Below, piece after piece: positions 44,228 to 52,281 of a stretch of DNA of 64,000 bases; within the stretch, counting starts at the first letter, position 1, and every line of letters starts with the position of its first letter. The notes under the pieces are model-generated. The model had not been told where the DNA came from and searched no databases. It saw only the letters and a program-made list of their open reading frames with translations. The stretch is taken from NCBI GenBank assembly GCA_002704225.1, contig PAFU01000007.1:53668-117667 (forward strand). The letters are read 5' to 3'. The translations under genes were made by a program, and so were the position numbers. The DNA comes from Gammaproteobacteria bacterium (GTDB lineage: Bacteria; Pseudomonadota; Gammaproteobacteria; Pseudomonadales; Azotimanducaceae).

Positions 44228-45793
44228 CTAAGAGCTGCACGAAAGCATAGAGCATCCTGCCCGATTTCTTGCCCACTCAGGACGTTTTTGGGCGTATTCG
44301 TCCATACCTTCCTGCCAGGTATACGGTTTCTGCAGCACATCCATCCAAGTATGTAGCCGCTGGAAATCGCCGCGGTCTGCATCATCAATGGCGAGCTGGG
44401 CCAAATAGTTTCTGGGTACATACAGCGGGTTAGTGCGATTCATTAATGCCGCACGAAGGCCATGGCTCTGGCCCTGCTGCTCTGCGACTTTCAAGTAGTC
44501 GCTAAGCCACTGCTGGGTCTGAGCTTGAAGCTCTAGGTTAATCCTTTCTGGCGTGTAGTAGGCGTTCTGAAGGTAGGCTGCATCGGTGTCTGCGTTTTTG
44601 ACATCCGCTAGGTGTCGGAAAAACAACGTCATATCCGTTTCGGTTTCGGTCATTAGCTTCAGCAAGCGATTGGTCAGACTCTTGTCAAAATCGGGCAGGC
44701 CCAGCTTGTTGGCCATCATGCGTTGCCACTCGGCTTCGTAGTGGGTGGCGAAGTTGCCCAGAATATCTTCCAGCGGCTTGGTTTCCTCAATCAGCGGGTA
44801 CAGGGCATTGGCAAGCTGCAGCAAATTCCACTGGGCTACTGCGGGCTGCTGACCGTAGCGATAACGTCGCTGTCCCGCGTCGGTGGTGTTCGGCGTCCAG
44901 TCAGGATCGAAGCCCTCCAGCCAGCCGTATGGGCCGTAATCGATAGTCTCGCCGAGAATTGACAGATTGTCGGTGTTCATCACCCCATGAACAAAGCCGA
45001 CACGCATCCATTCCACCATGAGTTTTGCTGTGCGTTGGCAAACGTCGTCAAACCACGCCAAGTAACGAGAGGTGTCGTCTTGGTGTGCCTTGGCAATGGC
45101 AGGAAACTCGCGCTCGATCACGAAGTTGGTAAAGGTGGCCAGCAGTTCGGTTTCTTGGCGAGCGGCGAGCATTTGAAAGTGACCAAAACGCACAAAGGAC
45201 GAACTGACTCGACACACCACGGCGCCGTGCTCCAAGGCTGGGTGTCCGTCATATAGCATGTCGCGCATGACCTGTTCGCCAGTGCCAATGATCGACAATG
45301 CCCGAGTGGTTGGTACGCCCAGATGGAACATCGCCTCGGAACAGACGTATTCGCGGAGGGAGGAGCGCAGCACCGCGAGGCCGTCGGCTGTACGTGAATA
45401 GGGGGTTTCTCCAGCGCCTTTCAGTTGCAGCATCAGGTGACCGCCTGCGGTTTTGACCTCGCCCAAATTAATGGCTCGACCGTCGCCCAGTTGGCCTGCC
45501 CAGTTGCCAAATTGATGCCCACCGTAACAGGTGGCGTGTGGGTCCATGCCAGGCAGCAGTTGATTGCCGGCAAACACCTTGAGAAATGCTTCGCCGGTAC
45601 AGGTTGCAGCGTCGAGACCCAGTAACTCGGCTGTCTGGGGCGAGTAGTGCATTAGGTAGGGCCTAACGACTGGCGTTGGTTCCACTCGGGAAAACAGGGC
45701 ATTGCGGATCTGCCGGCGTTCGCTGCCTGTGTGTGGATCCGCCGGTAGCTTTTGCGTGAACACGTTATCGAAGACCAATGACTGCATATTCAT
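44228..45793 (-). CDS. selO: Protein adenylyltransferase SelO
   Basis: A 521-residue pseudokinase-fold AMPylator of the SelO/YdiU family. Typical stretches are YGGHQFGNWAGQLGDGRAI, LQLKGAGETPYSRTADG and NTDNLSILGETIDYGPYG. It transfers AMP from ATP to Ser/Thr/Tyr of target proteins, linked to oxidative stress. The C-terminus ends GCSMLSCSS: the Cys three residues from the end takes the place of the selenocysteine found in eukaryotic SelO. Start at MNMQSL (ATG 45793) fits the family; the longer frame to 45895 runs into the divergent promoter region. Confidence 0.9.
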   Translation of the reverse strand: MNMQSLVFDNVFTQKLPADPHTGSERRQIRNALFSRVEPTPVVRPYLMHYSPQTAELLGLDAATCTGEAFLKVFAGNQLLPGMDPHATCYGGHQFGNWAGQLGDGRAINLGEVKTAGGHLMLQLKGAGETPYSRTADGLAVLRSSLREYVCSEAMFHLGVPTTRALSIIGTGEQVMRDMLYDGHPALEHGAVVCRVSSSFVRFGHFQMLAARQETELLATFTNFVIEREFPAIAKAHQDDTSRYLAWFDDVCQRTAKLMVEWMRVGFVHGVMNTDNLSILGETIDYGPYGWLEGFDPDWTPNTTDAGQRRYRYGQQPAVAQWNLLQLANALYPLIEETKPLEDILGNFATHYEAEWQRMMANKLGLPDFDKSLTNRLLKLMTETETDMTLFFRHLADVKNADTDAAYLQNAYYTPERINLELQAQTQQWLSDYLKVAEQQGQSHGLRAALMNRTNPLYVPRNYLAQLAIDDADRGDFQRLHTWMDVLQKPYTWQEGMDEYAQKRPEWARNRAGCSMLSCSS

Positions 45794-45938
45794 GTTAATT
45801 TGCCAAGGAAGTACACAGGGTAATCGTCTGGTGTCTGCAAAACGATAAAAATAGTCTTTCGTTTTGTCTCTCGCTGGCTCTCGCCTCCCGTCCAAACAGC
45901 GTGTATGTTTTGTTCGTAGGGACGAAAGGGAGGTATTT

Positions 45939-47177
45939 ATGAGTGAAGCATTATTAACAGAAGAGTTTGATGCTCAAGCAACGGCGCTTGAAGATTTTGA
46001 TGTCAGCAGCGCCAAGCTGATGCAGGCCGATAAGCATTGGGAATTTTTTGCTCGGCTGAGAGACGAAGCACCAGTCCACTACTGCAAAGACAGTATGTTC
46101 GGACCCTATTGGTCGATCACGCGTTTCGCCGACATCATGGAAATTGAAAAAAACTGGCAGGATTTTTCGTCGGATCTTGGTATTACGCTGACGGACCGCC
46201 CGGAAGATTTCTCGACCCCAAACTTCATAGGCATGGATCCGCCAAAGCACGATCAACAAAGACAAACGGTTCAGGGTGTGGTCGCGCCGATGAACCTAAA
46301 ACAAATGGAGTCTTTGATTCGGCAGCGAGCTGAGACAATTCTTGATTCTTTGCCGGTGGGGGAAACGTTCAACTGGGTCGACCTGGTGTCGATTGAACTC
46401 ACGACGCAGATGCTGGCAACCATCTTTGATTTCCCATTTGAAGATCGCTACAAGCTGACGTTTTGGTCCGATATGGCAACCTCAGGCGAGTTGGCTGGTG
46501 GCCCGACACCGGAGGGCGAACGACGAGCCGCTCTTATGGAGTGCTTGGAGTACTTCACTGCGCTGCGAGAAAAGCGCGGCAATGAGCCGCCTAAAATTGA
46601 TTTGCTGTCCATGCTCGCCCATGGCAAAGATACCCAAAACATGCCGCCTATGGAGTTTCTGGGTAACCTGATTTTGTTGATCGTTGGTGGCAACGACACC
46701 ACGCGTAACTCGATTTCTGGCGGTGTGTTGGCGTTGAATGAAAACCCCGGCGAGTACGACAAACTGCGCGCCGATCACTCACTGATCCCCAACATGGTCT
46801 CCGAAATCATCCGCTGGCAAACCCCCTTGTCCTTTATGCGCCGTACAGCGACACGGGATCTGGAGTTTCGCGGTCAGCAAATGCGTAAGGGCGACAAATT
46901 GGCCATGTGGTATGTCTCTGGCAACCGTGACGAGCGGGTGATCCCGGAGCCAAATCGTTTCTGGATAGACCGACCCAATGTGCGCCATCACTTGTCCTTT
47001 GGCTTTGGCCTGCATCGTTGTATGGGTAATCGCCTGGCAGAGATGCAACTGCGGGTTTTGTGGGAAGAAATTATGCAGCGCTTTCGTTTTGTGGAGGTGG
47101 TCGGCGAGCCCGAGCGGGTGCAGTCGAGTTTTGTGCGTGGCTACTCCAGCTTGCCGGTAAAGCTGCACGCACTGTAA
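45939..47177 (+). CDS. Cytochrome P450, CYP153 family
   Basis: A 412-residue soluble P450. The heme ligand is Cys361 in FGFGLHRCMGNRLAE, the I-helix has VGGNDTTRNSISGG, and the K-helix ExxR is EIIRWQTP. Residues VHYCKDSMFGPYWSITRF, GMDPPKHDQQRQTVQG and SSFVRGYSSLPVKL closely follow my recollection of CYP153A alkane and fatty-acid omega-hydroxylases. It adds a terminal hydroxyl to alkanes or acyl/isoprenoid chains, using electrons from a ferredoxin; no ferredoxin or reductase gene lies nearby. ATG 45939 follows a strong GGGAGG site. Divergent from selO. Confidence 0.88.
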   Translation: MSEALLTEEFDAQATALEDFDVSSAKLMQADKHWEFFARLRDEAPVHYCKDSMFGPYWSITRFADIMEIEKNWQDFSSDLGITLTDRPEDFSTPNFIGMDPPKHDQQRQTVQGVVAPMNLKQMESLIRQRAETILDSLPVGETFNWVDLVSIELTTQMLATIFDFPFEDRYKLTFWSDMATSGELAGGPTPEGERRAALMECLEYFTALREKRGNEPPKIDLLSMLAHGKDTQNMPPMEFLGNLILLIVGGNDTTRNSISGGVLALNENPGEYDKLRADHSLIPNMVSEIIRWQTPLSFMRRTATRDLEFRGQQMRKGDKLAMWYVSGNRDERVIPEPNRFWIDRPNVRHHLSFGFGLHRCMGNRLAEMQLRVLWEEIMQRFRFVEVVGEPERVQSSFVRGYSSLPVKLHAL

Positions 47178-47248
47178 GCAACGCTCGCGAACGTTGGATC
47201 GATGTGACACCGACGTGATCTCTGGACAAGCAGGTATAAGGATTAGTT

Positions 47249-48025
47249 ATGTCGTTAACGCAATTGAGCCGCTCTATCGAGGGGTTGGTCGCTGTGATCA
47301 CTGGAGCCGGCAGTGGTATGGGCGCAGCAACCGCAAAATTGTTCGCCGACCAGGGCGCTAAGGTAGCGGCATTGGATCTGAACGAGGCGGGTGTCGCGGG
47401 CGTTGTCCAAGAGATCACTGCCGCGGGCAAGTCAGCCAAGGCGTGGCAAATCGATCTCGCCGATGGCGACGCGATAATCCGGGTGATGAGTGAGATTGCC
47501 GAGCACTACGACGGTATCGATCTGTTGGTGAACAACGCGGGTATCTCAATCCCCGCCCCAATCGATCGCGATGGCTACGACGAGGCATGGGATCGTTCCC
47601 TCTCGGTATTGCTGACGGCCCAGCAGCGAGTCATTCGGGCCGCACTGCCGCATCTGCGCCAGTCCAACAATCCTCGAATCGTTAATATCGCCTCCACCGA
47701 GGGCCTTGGCGCAACGAAGGGGGGCAGTCCGTATACGGCTGCGAAGCATGGCGTTATTGGTCTGACGCGGTCTCTGGCCGTTGAATTGGGTGGCGAGGGC
47801 ATAACCGTTAACTGTATCTGCCCTGGCCCGATCAACACCGGCATGACTCAGGCAATACCCGATGAGCAAAAGGTCGTCTATGCCCGTCGTCGGGTGGCGT
47901 TGAAGCGCTATGCGGAACCCGAAGAGGTAGCGCATGGGACATTGAATTTCTGTTTGCCATCGTCAAGTTTTATGACCGGTGCCGCGCTGCCGGTGGATGG
48001 TGGGCTGACCATCAAAAATGCATAG
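47249..48025 (+). CDS. SDR oxidoreductase, NAD-preferring
   Basis: A 258-residue classical SDR. TGAGSGMG is the cofactor motif and the Asp in AALDLNEAG at the end of strand 2 favours NAD(H). NNAG is present, the catalytic pair is in SPYTAAKHG, and VNCICPGPINTGMT is the usual PG motif. It starts 71 nt after the P450 gene with a good AAGGA site, so it may oxidise the alcohol made by CYP153 (inference). Followed 18 nt later by the GPH-type transporter. Confidence 0.85.
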   Translation: MSLTQLSRSIEGLVAVITGAGSGMGAATAKLFADQGAKVAALDLNEAGVAGVVQEITAAGKSAKAWQIDLADGDAIIRVMSEIAEHYDGIDLLVNNAGISIPAPIDRDGYDEAWDRSLSVLLTAQQRVIRAALPHLRQSNNPRIVNIASTEGLGATKGGSPYTAAKHGVIGLTRSLAVELGGEGITVNCICPGPINTGMTQAIPDEQKVVYARRRVALKRYAEPEEVAHGTLNFCLPSSSFMTGAALPVDGGLTIKNA

Positions 48026-48043
48026 CTGGGCGATTCACCGCTG

Positions 48044-49465
48044 GTGGAGCCACAGATCGTGAATCAACGAACCGATAAAGTCTCTTGGTCCGCGACGTTA
48101 GCCTTCGGTGCGCCAGCCATCGGCGCAGGCTACATGTACTTGATCCTCAGCCTGTACGTGATGAAATTTTCTACCGACGTCTTGCTCATTGCGCCCGCGG
48201 TTATGGGCGCAATTTTCAGCTTGTCGCGTATTTGGGATGCCATTTCAGATCCATTGGCGGGGTATCTAAGTGATCGCACCACGTTCAGATTAGGTCGCCG
48301 CCGCACCTGGATTTTGTGCAGTTGCATACCGATTTCCATTGGATTTTACGCGGTGTTCGCGCCGCCGTTCTCCCTGCAGGGTAGTGAGCTCACACTTTGG
48401 ATGACGATAGCCATTATCGGCTTCTACTCGGCCATGACGCTGTTTTTCGTTCCTCATATGGCCTTGGGTGCCGAGCTGTCCACCGACTACCACGAGCGCA
48501 GTCGACTGTTTGGCGTGCGGCATATCTTTTATACCTTGGGGTCGATTTTGTCTCTTGGCGCCATGTATTTACTGATTAACGAGGAATTCGCGGAGGGCGG
48601 CAACGTGCGGCTCTTGGCCCGAGATCTGGCCTTTATTGCTATTGGTGTCATGGCTGTATTGGTCATCTATGCCGTTGTTTACCTGCGTGAACGGCCTGAA
48701 TTTCAAAATCGGCAGCAGGGCGGGCCGTTGCGCGCGTTCCGAGACATTTGGGGTAACCCTCATGCCAGATTGTTGATCACTGTGACCTTTATCGAAAACG
48801 TGGGCAGTGCTGCGATTGCCGCGTTAACCCTCTACATTGCTCAATACGTGGTTGGTGCACCGGCTATGGCGCCGTTGATTATTCTTGCCTATATGGTGCC
48901 TTCCTCGCTCTTTGTGCCGATTTGGATTCCGCTGTCAAAACGCTATGGCAAAATCAAAGTGTGGATGGCGGGCATGGTTCTTACGGGTCTGTCCTTTGGT
49001 GGGATGTTTTTTTTACCCTTCATAGAGAGCATGGATCATCGTTTGTTTTTGATCATGTTTCTCGCGGCCTTTGCGGGTTTGGCCAACGGTTGCGGGGGTA
49101 CCCTTGGTCCGTCGGTACAGGGCGATGTGATCGACTACGATGAATACAAAACCGGCGAGCGCAAAGAAGGCTCTTACTTCGCTGCGTGGAACTTTGTGTA
49201 CAAAAGCGCGTTAGGGGTGATGCTGCTCCTGACTGGCTTTGTACTGGATTTTGCAGGCTTCGTGCCGAACGTCGAACAGACCATGCAGGTGAAATTAGCC
49301 ATGGTTAGCCTGTACGGACTTTTCCCTCTGGTGTGTTACACCATCGGTGCGATTTTGTTCAGCCGCTTCACGCTGGATGAAAAGGCCTATGAGGTGATCC
49401 GCACCGAGCTGGATGCCCGGCGCGCTGAGAATAGCGACAACCCGACAGCGACTACTCCGCTATAA
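48044..49465 (+). CDS. GPH/MelB-type MFS transporter
   Basis: A 473-residue transporter with about 12 helices. The hallmark of the glycoside-pentoside-hexuronide cation symporters is visible in RIWDAISDPLAGYLSDRT and in GDVIDYDEYKTGERKEGSYF. Typical substrates are sugars, but in catabolic clusters this family often carries other organic solutes. Start GTG 48044 fits the frame; GTG 48059 is a shorter alternative. The end overlaps the convergent crotonase-fold gene by 14 nt. Confidence 0.82.
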   Translation: MEPQIVNQRTDKVSWSATLAFGAPAIGAGYMYLILSLYVMKFSTDVLLIAPAVMGAIFSLSRIWDAISDPLAGYLSDRTTFRLGRRRTWILCSCIPISIGFYAVFAPPFSLQGSELTLWMTIAIIGFYSAMTLFFVPHMALGAELSTDYHERSRLFGVRHIFYTLGSILSLGAMYLLINEEFAEGGNVRLLARDLAFIAIGVMAVLVIYAVVYLRERPEFQNRQQGGPLRAFRDIWGNPHARLLITVTFIENVGSAAIAALTLYIAQYVVGAPAMAPLIILAYMVPSSLFVPIWIPLSKRYGKIKVWMAGMVLTGLSFGGMFFLPFIESMDHRLFLIMFLAAFAGLANGCGGTLGPSVQGDVIDYDEYKTGERKEGSYFAAWNFVYKSALGVMLLLTGFVLDFAGFVPNVEQTMQVKLAMVSLYGLFPLVCYTIGAILFSRFTLDEKAYEVIRTELDARRAENSDNPTATTPL

Positions 49466-50243
49466 AGTTACCGGGACGTCGCTCCGCTACCGCCTTGACG
49501 CCCTCGCGGTGGTCGGCGGTTTGCTGCAGTCTGTGCTGCTCGACGAACTCGTGGTCGGTTTGTGCCTTGACTGCATCGGCAAGTCCGGCCCGCATGGTGG
49601 CCCGCACAGAAGCAACCGCCAGCGGGGCATTCTCTGCGATCTCTTGAGCGAGTTTGATGGCCTCGCTGCGCAGATTTTCTTTGTCCGTAAGCACATCGGC
49701 CAGACCCATTTCATAGGCTTCCTCGCCGGTAATGCGGCGTCCGGTCAAAAACAGCATATGCGCTTTTTGTTGACCAATCAGACGCGCCAGCGTGTGGGTG
49801 AGACCGAAGCCCGGATGGAAGCCGAGTTTCACGAAATTCGCGGTAAAGCGCGCTTCCGGGCAAACCACTCGGAAGTCAGGCATGACGGCCAATCCAAAGC
49901 CTCCGCCAACGGCTGCGCCTTGCACGGCAGCCACAACCGGGATGTTGGTATCAAACAATCGTACGGCGGCAGCGTACAGTGGATTGCCTGCCTCGACTTT
50001 GCGGTCGGCACGTTCTTCGTTGCCAGAGGCGCTGCCGAAATTGTTACCGGCGCAAAAGTGCTTGCCCTCGCTGCACAACACGACGGCACGAACCTCTTTG
50101 CTGGCTTCCATTTTGCCAAACGCGTCGGCCAGATCCTTGATCATCTGCGTATCGAAAAAGTTGTTGGGTCCGCGTTGTATTTCAACCACGGCAACGTAGT
50201 TTTCGATGGTGATGCCGATTCCGTCGTAGTTCATATCCGTCAT
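49452..50243 (-). CDS. Crotonase-fold protein lacking both catalytic glutamates
   Basis: A 263-residue enoyl-CoA hydratase/isomerase-superfamily protein. The CoA-binding region HFCAGNNFG (residues 62-70) and the oxyanion loop VQGAAVGGGFGLAV are intact. Aligned with rat crotonase, Glu144 is replaced by Gly117 and Glu164 by Phe137 (in ARFTANFVKLGFHPG), so normal hydration is unlikely. It may be an isomerase, thioesterase, decarboxylase or C-C lyase of the same fold. A strong AGGAGGGG ribosome site lies upstream. It is the second gene after the DUF6580-like membrane gene (15-nt gap). Confidence 0.85.
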   Translation of the reverse strand: MTDMNYDGIGITIENYVAVVEIQRGPNNFFDTQMIKDLADAFGKMEASKEVRAVVLCSEGKHFCAGNNFGSASGNEERADRKVEAGNPLYAAAVRLFDTNIPVVAAVQGAAVGGGFGLAVMPDFRVVCPEARFTANFVKLGFHPGFGLTHTLARLIGQQKAHMLFLTGRRITGEEAYEMGLADVLTDKENLRSEAIKLAQEIAENAPLAVASVRATMRAGLADAVKAQTDHEFVEQHRLQQTADHREGVKAVAERRPGNFIAE

Positions 50244-50258
50244 GCTTGAGTTCCCCTC

Positions 50259-50801
50259 CTAGTCGTTGGGTAAGAGCACCCAACGTTGATAGATGAACCA
50301 TAAGCCGCGAATGCTGCCAAAGGCAACGGCACCAAAGATCAGATTTGCTGCGATACCCCGAAGTAGAAACGGAATACCGGCCACGTAGCAGGCCAGCCAG
50401 CCCGCAACGGTGTTGGGATAAAAACCCATGGCCAGCGGCGACACGTTGCTGATCAGGTAGAAAATTACGGCGCTGATAATCGCGGCGCCGCCCACGTGAA
50501 GAACTCGAACCCGCCGCAAAATCGGCGCTACCCCGGCAGCGCTGAGTAAGTGCGCGGCATAAACCAATGCCATGGCAGTGATGTGATAGGTGCCGTTAAT
50601 GGCATCCACGGTCGCGACGCTCACCAATACAGGAAGTGGCAATAGATGTTTGGGCAGGTAGGCGGCTGCCAACATGCCAATGGCTCCAACAGTAGATATG
50701 CCGGCTGGATGAGGCAGTAAGTGTGAGGAGGCTCCAATCAGGCATAGAACGAGGGCAATCAGCCACGGATTGGGGTCGAGAGACTCAGAGGCAATAGGCA
50801 T
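50259..50801 (-). CDS. Membrane protein, DUF6580-like
   Basis: A 180-residue protein with about five membrane helices. The run HPAGISTVGAIGMLAAAYL (residues 31-49) and the C-terminal LISNVSPLAMGFYPNTVAG and GIPFLLRGIAANLIFGAVAF resemble DUF6580/ECF-S-like small membrane proteins. These may import vitamins or small molecules, though that is not established. ATG 50801 is preceded by GAGGA. It heads a two-gene minus-strand unit with the crotonase-fold gene. Confidence 0.6.
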   Translation of the reverse strand: MPIASESLDPNPWLIALVLCLIGASSHLLPHPAGISTVGAIGMLAAAYLPKHLLPLPVLVSVATVDAINGTYHITAMALVYAAHLLSAAGVAPILRRVRVLHVGGAAIISAVIFYLISNVSPLAMGFYPNTVAGWLACYVAGIPFLLRGIAANLIFGAVAFGSIRGLWFIYQRWVLLPND

Positions 50802-50830
50802 GTCAGGTTTTCCTCGTTATATCGGCAATA

Positions 50831-50842
50831 GCACTATAGTGC
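50831..50842. promoter_or_regulatory. Perfect 12-bp palindrome, candidate operator
   Basis: GCACTATAGTGC is a perfect inverted repeat in the 175-nt gap between the divergent DUF6580-like and MFS-exporter genes. Its size and site suit a repressor dimer of TetR or GntR type, but no such regulator is encoded nearby. Confidence 0.35.
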
Positions 50843-50976
50843 CCTGATGCCGCTCTGTCCTTGAAGCTGCTGCATTTATCCCATGAAAAGGATGATCAAA
50901 GGTCGAAACGGCAATCCCAGTCTGCGGGCACCAATGGGGTATAGTGGTTCTTTTTGGCGAGGGGCGTTCAGCGAAG

Positions 50977-52248
50977 ATGGCGAGCCGCGACATCTATTCT
51001 GTGTTGGCCGTGCCGAATTTCCGCTGGTTGTGGGTTGGCAGCCTTGGCTCGTCTTTTGCGATGAACATGCAGATCATTGCGCGCGGATGGTTTGTCTATG
51101 ACCTAACCTCGTCGGCCATGGATTTGGCTTGGGTGACTTTGTCTTTCATGCTGCCATCGGTGCTGTTCTCGCTCTACGGTGGGGTATTGGCAGATCGGCT
51201 GCCAAAGCGCCGCTTGATCGTTTTCGCCCAGAGTTTGAATGCCTTGGCCACCTTGATCATGGCCTGGATTATTTTTTCTGGCACAGTCGTCTTTTGGGAT
51301 TTCATTTGGTTCGGTTTTTTCAACGGCACAATTTTGGCCTTATCGATGCCAGCACGTCAGGCATTCGTGCCAGAGTTAATCCCCCAACCGCTGATCTTTA
51401 CAGCGATGGCGCTGAATACCACCGGTTGGAACCTGTCTCGGATTGTCGGTCCTGCGTTGGCCGGTTTGCTGATTGCGTGGCTGGCGGGCGGCGACAAACA
51501 GTCGGCATTTGGCGTGGGGGTGGTTTACGTGGTTATTGCGGCGTTGTACCTGTCTTCCGCTCTGACCACGTTACTGGTCGATTTGCCGGGCAAGTCCTCG
51601 CAGATCCAAAACACCGGTACTTACAACGAAATGCGCGAGGGGTTGGCGTACGTGTTCGCTCATCCGCGTATTTTCGCCTTGCTCTTGTTGTCGATTATTC
51701 CGTTTTTGTTTGGCATGCCGCTGAATACGCTGCTGCCTGCTTTCAATCAAGACGTCTTGGGAGGGTATGCGGACAGCTTGGGCATTTTGGTGTCGGCCAT
51801 GGGCGGTGGTGCCATCCTGGGTTCTATGATGATGGCAACCATGGGAGACATGAAACGCAAAGGGTTTTGGCTGGTGGTGAGTAGCCTATGTTGGGCGGGC
51901 GCGACCGCCGCGTTCGGTATGGGTTCCAGCGTCGCATGGGCCATTTTAGCGATTGCACTGATCGGCCTCGTAAGCGCATGGAATATGTCGCTAAACCGGG
52001 GACTGCTTCAGCATACAGTAGACGCACACATGCGCGGGCGTATTATGAGTATCGACATGATGTTTCATGGATTGATGCCAATAGGTGTTTTTCCAATAAG
52101 CTGGGTTGCTGAAACCTATGGTGTGGGAACGGCACTGACGGTCAGCGGTATCGCCTTCGGCGGGCTGATTGTTTTGTCTTACCTGCTTTCTCCGGCAGTG
52201 AGAGGTATGGCAGCAGATGTTCCAATTTCTTTAAAACCGGCCTCCTGA
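50977..52248 (+). CDS. MFS transporter, MFS_3/EntS-like
   Basis: A 423-residue transporter with about 12 helices. It has the MFS_3 features FRWLWVGSLGSSFAMNMQII, the loop motif GGVLADRLPKRRLI (residues 68-81) and PARQAFVPELI. This branch includes the enterobactin exporter EntS and macrolide exporters. In this location it may export a product or take part in uptake of the catabolised substrate. ATG 50977 (MASRDIYSVL) is preferred over the GTG at 50944. Followed 33 nt later by the amidohydrolase. Confidence 0.8.
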   Translation: MASRDIYSVLAVPNFRWLWVGSLGSSFAMNMQIIARGWFVYDLTSSAMDLAWVTLSFMLPSVLFSLYGGVLADRLPKRRLIVFAQSLNALATLIMAWIIFSGTVVFWDFIWFGFFNGTILALSMPARQAFVPELIPQPLIFTAMALNTTGWNLSRIVGPALAGLLIAWLAGGDKQSAFGVGVVYVVIAALYLSSALTTLLVDLPGKSSQIQNTGTYNEMREGLAYVFAHPRIFALLLLSIIPFLFGMPLNTLLPAFNQDVLGGYADSLGILVSAMGGGAILGSMMMATMGDMKRKGFWLVVSSLCWAGATAAFGMGSSVAWAILAIALIGLVSAWNMSLNRGLLQHTVDAHMRGRIMSIDMMFHGLMPIGVFPISWVAETYGVGTALTVSGIAFGGLIVLSYLLSPAVRGMAADVPISLKPAS

Positions 52249-52281
52249 TTTGGGGCTGGATAGACAGGGCAGGTAATCACT

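Noticed and set aside
49413..50249. A 278-codon plus-strand open frame opposite the crotonase-fold gene
   Set aside because: It is a full-length antisense shadow. The minus frame has clear crotonase motifs and a strong ribosome site; the plus product has none.
51129..51884. A 251-codon plus frame within the MFS exporter
   Set aside because: Out-of-frame reading of a clearly coding transporter; no recognisable domain.
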